NCBI GenBank assembly: GCA_902568465.1
Contig: CACFQR010000002.1
Span: 1 to 40,000, forward strand
Length of the DNA: 40,000 nt
Source: an uncultured Pelagibacteraceae bacterium
GTDB lineage: Bacteria > Pseudomonadota > Alphaproteobacteria > Pelagibacterales > Pelagibacteraceae
Direction of reading: 5' to 3'
Below are positions 34,297 through 40,000 of this stretch, piece by piece (the stretch's first letter is position 1; every line of letters starts with the position of its first letter). Below the pieces are notes generated by a model that did no database searches, had not been told where the DNA came from, and saw nothing but the letters and a program-made list of their open reading frames with translations. The position numbers and the translations under genes are program-made.

Positions 34297-35595
34297 CTAT
34301 TTTTTGGTATCAATTATTTCTGCAATTAAAACGTCAGTCTTAATCCGGTGTATTTCAAATTTTTTTCTTTCTTCATTTTTTAAAACTTTTCCTGACGGCA
34401 ATTTTAATGTTTGAGAGTTTACTTTTTTTCCGTTTACAATAACTTCATAATGTAAGTGGGGTCCAGTAGACATTCCTGTCGAACCAACGTATCCAATGAT
34501 TTGACCTTGTCTAACTTTTTTTCCAGCTTTAATCCCTTTTGCAAAATTTTTGAGATGAGCATATACAGTTTCATAAGTAGAGTTATGTTTTATTTTTATA
34601 CAATTTCCACCGCCACCACACCATTTAGCTCGAGTAACAGTTCCAGATCCAGAAGCCATAATAGGAGTTCCCATTGGGGCCGCAAAATCAGTTCCCAAAT
34701 GTTTTTTGTTGTAACCAAGTATAGGATGTTTTCTCATACCAAAAGGGGATGATAATCTTGCGCCATTAATTGGAGTTTTCATCAAAGCTTTTTCAACGCT
34801 TTTTCCATTTCTATCAAAATATCCATATTCTTTAAAATCTCCGAATTTATAAAGCACAATTTCTCTACCATTTACATTCATGTGCGCATAAAGAATAGAT
34901 CCACTTTTTATGAATTGACCATTTTCATCAAAATATTTTTCATAAAGGATTTTAAAATAATCATTTTTTCTTATGTCTCTTTGAAAATCTATTTCAAATC
35001 CAAAAATTCTAGCAAACTCTATAATTGTATCAGGATTAATCTTTACATCTTGAGCTGATTTATAAAGATTATTTGTTATAGTATTTTCAACAAGAACGTT
35101 CTTTTTATATAATTTTGTTATAACTTTATTAGATACAATTTTACCTTCATCGTTCTTATAGATTTCTATCGTTGTACTTTTCGTTGCAGGAACAATAAAT
35201 TTTGAAATTGAATTACTTTTTTTACCTACATTTTTTTTAATAATAATATCAATTTTGCTACCAGCCAATAACTTGGCTTTATTACTATGTTTTTTGTACT
35301 CCTGAATCAGAGTATTTATTTCTCTGTCATCTATTTTAAATTTTTTCAGTACTTTTTGTATAGTGTCTCCCTTTTTAATTTCATAATTTACGTTGACAAA
35401 GGGAGATCTCATTTTTTGAAAAAAAAACTCCTTAATAGGGTCTAAATCTGGGTCATTAATCGAAATACTTTTTGCGCTTCCAAAAACATCTCTGTCGTTT
35501 TTGAAAACAACTGTGACTAGAAGTGATATTATTAAAATAGAAGAAAATATTATGTAATAACCCCTCTTTTCTATCAAATCGAAAATCTTATTCAT
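34297..35595 (-). CDS. M23 family metallopeptidase (MepM-like)
   Basis: Probable peptidoglycan endopeptidase or EnvC-type activator anchored in the inner membrane. An N-terminal membrane helix (YYIIFSSILIISLLVTVVF, residues 13-31) is followed by a LysM/OapA-like segment YEIKKGDTIQKVLKKF around residue 70 and, near the C-terminus, the lysostaphin-type catalytic domain. Zinc ligands are visible in KKHLGTDFAAP (H and D) and in GPHLHYE (HxH), with VYAHLKNF between. Since these ligands are intact, it is probably an active enzyme. Length is 432 aa. It ends 4 bp from the convergent DUF4167 gene and points away from the rRNA operon. Confidence 0.92.
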   Translation of the reverse strand: MNKIFDLIEKRGYYIIFSSILIISLLVTVVFKNDRDVFGSAKSISINDPDLDPIKEFFFQKMRSPFVNVNYEIKKGDTIQKVLKKFKIDDREINTLIQEYKKHSNKAKLLAGSKIDIIIKKNVGKKSNSISKFIVPATKSTTIEIYKNDEGKIVSNKVITKLYKKNVLVENTITNNLYKSAQDVKINPDTIIEFARIFGFEIDFQRDIRKNDYFKILYEKYFDENGQFIKSGSILYAHMNVNGREIVLYKFGDFKEYGYFDRNGKSVEKALMKTPINGARLSSPFGMRKHPILGYNKKHLGTDFAAPMGTPIMASGSGTVTRAKWCGGGGNCIKIKHNSTYETVYAHLKNFAKGIKAGKKVRQGQIIGYVGSTGMSTGPHLHYEVIVNGKKVNSQTLKLPSGKVLKNEERKKFEIHRIKTDVLIAEIIDTKK

Positions 35596-35844
35596 GGCAT
35601 CAGTATATTAAGTGTCATTCTATTTTTAAGTCAATTTTATATAACAAATACAAATAAATTGTTTAAAAAATGCTCATTTTTTCAATATTTTTTGCATAAT
35701 ATTGGCCTTGATTTATCCTTTAATTAGCTTATAAGCATCGAGCCGGCTTCCAAAAATGTTAATTTTCTTAGCTTATTTGTGATGCCTTTAATTAATTCAG
35801 AGTGCAAAGGGCAAAACAACAATAGAGTTTTTGCTGCTGCGTTC

Positions 35845-35865
35845 TTAGCTTTTTAAAATTGTAAA
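35845..35865 (+). promoter_or_regulatory. boxA-like antitermination element in rRNA leader
   Basis: A 21-bp sequence containing AGCTTTTTAAAATTG, which recurs without change at 37721-37741 in the 16S-23S spacer. Known rRNA operons carry boxA (core GCTCTTTAA in E. coli) in both places to recruit NusB/NusE. The identity is seen directly; the function is inferred. Confidence 0.6.
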
Positions 35866-35866
35866 A

Positions 35867-35900
35867 AAAGAAGAAGAGAAGTGTGGACGGTTAGGTTACC
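35867..35900 (+). other. 5' arm of the 16S rRNA processing stem
   Basis: This purine-rich segment (AGAAGAGAAG, then GGACGG, then GGTTACC) is largely complementary to 37491-37522 downstream of 16S: AAGAAGAGAA, GGACGG and TTACC pair with TTCTCTTCTT, CCGTCC and GGTAA. Together they form the long helix around pre-16S that RNase III cuts. Confidence 0.75.
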
Positions 35901-35914
35901 AAAAATTTGTCGTA

Positions 35915-35964
35915 CACACTTCAACGAAAATATAAATAATTTTTATTTATATGAAGCTAGTGTG
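35915..35964 (+). other. Hairpin just upstream of 16S rRNA
   Basis: A perfect 10-bp AT stem (35930-35939 with 35943-35952, loop TTT) is extended below by CACACTTCA (35915-35923) pairing with TGAA and GTGTG (35952-35964, 4-nt bulge). It ends about ten bases before mature 16S and is probably a pre-rRNA leader fold. There is no T-tract, so it is not a terminator. Confidence 0.5.
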
Positions 35965-35974
35965 CGCCGTTATT

Positions 35975-37456
<1,482 letters not shown>

Positions 37457-37490
37457 AATCGAAACAGAATTTTTCGATTTAAAAAAAACC

Positions 37491-37522
37491 GGTAATGTGA
37501 CCGTCCTCATTTCTCTTCTTTT
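37491..37522 (+). other. 3' arm of the 16S rRNA processing stem
   Basis: Complementary to 35867-35900 (GGTAA, CCGTCC and TTCTCTTCTT are the main paired blocks). It lies about 40 bases after mature 16S and closes the pre-16S helix for RNase III. Confidence 0.75.
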
Positions 37523-37546
37523 AATGTCTCTGAGTATGTGAAATAG

Positions 37547-37623
<77 letters not shown>

Positions 37624-37631
37624 AAAATTTC

Positions 37632-37707
37632 GGGGGATTAGCTCAGCTGGGAGAGCGCCTGATTTGCATTCAGGAGGTCAGCGGTTCGATCCCGCTATCC
37701 TCCACCA
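37632..37707 (+). tRNA. tRNA-Ala (TGC anticodon)
   Basis: A 76-nt cloverleaf. The acceptor GGGGGAT pairs with ATCCTCC, one G-U pair included. Anticodon TGC is at 37665-37667, the T loop is GGTTCGATCC, and CCA is encoded. It starts 8 bp after tRNA-Ile, the usual Ile-Ala pair of alphaproteobacterial spacers. Confidence 0.97.
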
Positions 37708-37720
37708 AAAATAGAGACAT

Positions 37721-37741
37721 TTAGCTTTTTAAAATTGTAAA
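37721..37741 (+). promoter_or_regulatory. boxA-like element in the 16S-23S spacer
   Basis: Exact 21-bp copy of 35845-35865 in the leader, placed after tRNA-Ala and before 23S, where spacer boxA elements are found in other bacteria. Probably re-establishes antitermination before 23S is transcribed. Confidence 0.6.
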
Positions 37742-37764
37742 TATTATTATCAATATCTATATCC

Positions 37765-37793
37765 GATTGTTTTTAATTAATTTAAAAACAATC
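37765..37793 (+). other. Inverted repeat in the 16S-23S spacer
   Basis: A perfect 12-bp stem GATTGTTTTTAA / TTAAAAACAATC with a 5-nt loop. It is followed by AAACAAAAA, not a T-tract, so it is not an intrinsic terminator. It may be a pre-rRNA processing fold. A second, weaker inverted repeat (ACAG-A6 / T6-CTGT, 37814-37834) lies just before 23S. Confidence 0.5.
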
Positions 37794-37839
37794 AAACAAA
37801 AATTTAATTTATTACAGAAAAAATTTTTTTCTGTGCATA

Positions 37840-40000
<2,161 letters not shown>

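Larger units (their letters stand above)
35596..35974 (+). promoter_or_regulatory. rRNA operon promoter and leader region
   Basis: A 379-bp gene-free stretch before 16S. It contains a promoter candidate TTGATT (35708-35713), 16-bp spacer, TATAAG (35730-35735), followed by a GC-rich discriminator (CATCGAGCCGG), as expected for a growth-rate and stringently controlled rRNA promoter. Downstream lie a boxA-like element, one arm of the 16S processing stem and a hairpin. No open reading frame of note is seen. Confidence 0.65.

Noticed and set aside
37765-37793. Intrinsic terminator within the rRNA spacer
   Set aside because: The hairpin is AT-rich and followed by A-rich sequence, and 23S lies directly downstream in the same operon.

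Overview
The window is an AT-rich, extremely compact stretch of an alphaproteobacterial chromosome. The 16S rRNA gene, the gene order and the near absence of intergenic DNA point to SAR11 (Pelagibacterales). I cannot fix the subclade by eye, although some 16S positions differ from what I remember of Pelagibacter ubique HTCC1062. Almost every gene is a recognisable housekeeping or nutrient-uptake gene. I see no insertion sequence, prophage, CRISPR array or integron.

Layout. (1) 1-8039, + strand: a phosphate-starvation block, phoR (5' end outside the window, with a frameshift in an A10 tract)-pstS-pstC-pstA-pstB-phoU-phoB, followed without a real gap by an arsenate reductase and an AqpS-like aquaglyceroporin. 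Tandem 11-bp PhoB boxes precede both pstS and pstC, and an intrinsic terminator separates the two genes. The logic is that the cell scavenges phosphate at high affinity and disposes of the arsenate imported with it. (2) 8023-11387: a zinc-uptake island, znuC-znuB-zur plus a small membrane protein on the - strand, divergent from znuA, with a perfect Zur-type palindrome between the two units. (3) 11432-18155: a DpkA-like dehydrogenase, the cell-cycle regulator gcrA, an ABC-2 permease, argD-argF, a membrane-anchored cytochrome c, and kdsB-pheA. (4) 18211-20929: SRP RNA, then dnaX-ybaB-recR. (5) 20919-28277: malate synthase G, accA, secA and argJ in alternating orientation. (6) 28317-35595: a DUF1178 protein, ubiG, lysC-ispG-prfA-prmC, a DUF4167 protein, and an M23 peptidase. 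(7) 35596-40000: the rRNA operon, with promoter and leader, 16S, tRNA-Ile(GAU), tRNA-Ala(UGC) and the first ~2.16 kb of 23S, which runs off the window.

Most interesting points: the phoR frameshift at a poly-A tract that still leaves an intact kinase core; phased PhoB boxes so close to pstC that its mRNA may be leaderless; arsenate detoxification embedded in the Pho operon; a hydrophobic C-terminal tail on AccA; no visible glycine riboswitch before malate synthase, although one has been described for SAR11; matching antitermination-like boxA sequences in the rRNA leader and spacer; and seven convergent gene pairs that all meet within -17 to +5 bp. I do not see a clearly new multi-gene system; the novelty lies in regulation and protein variants.
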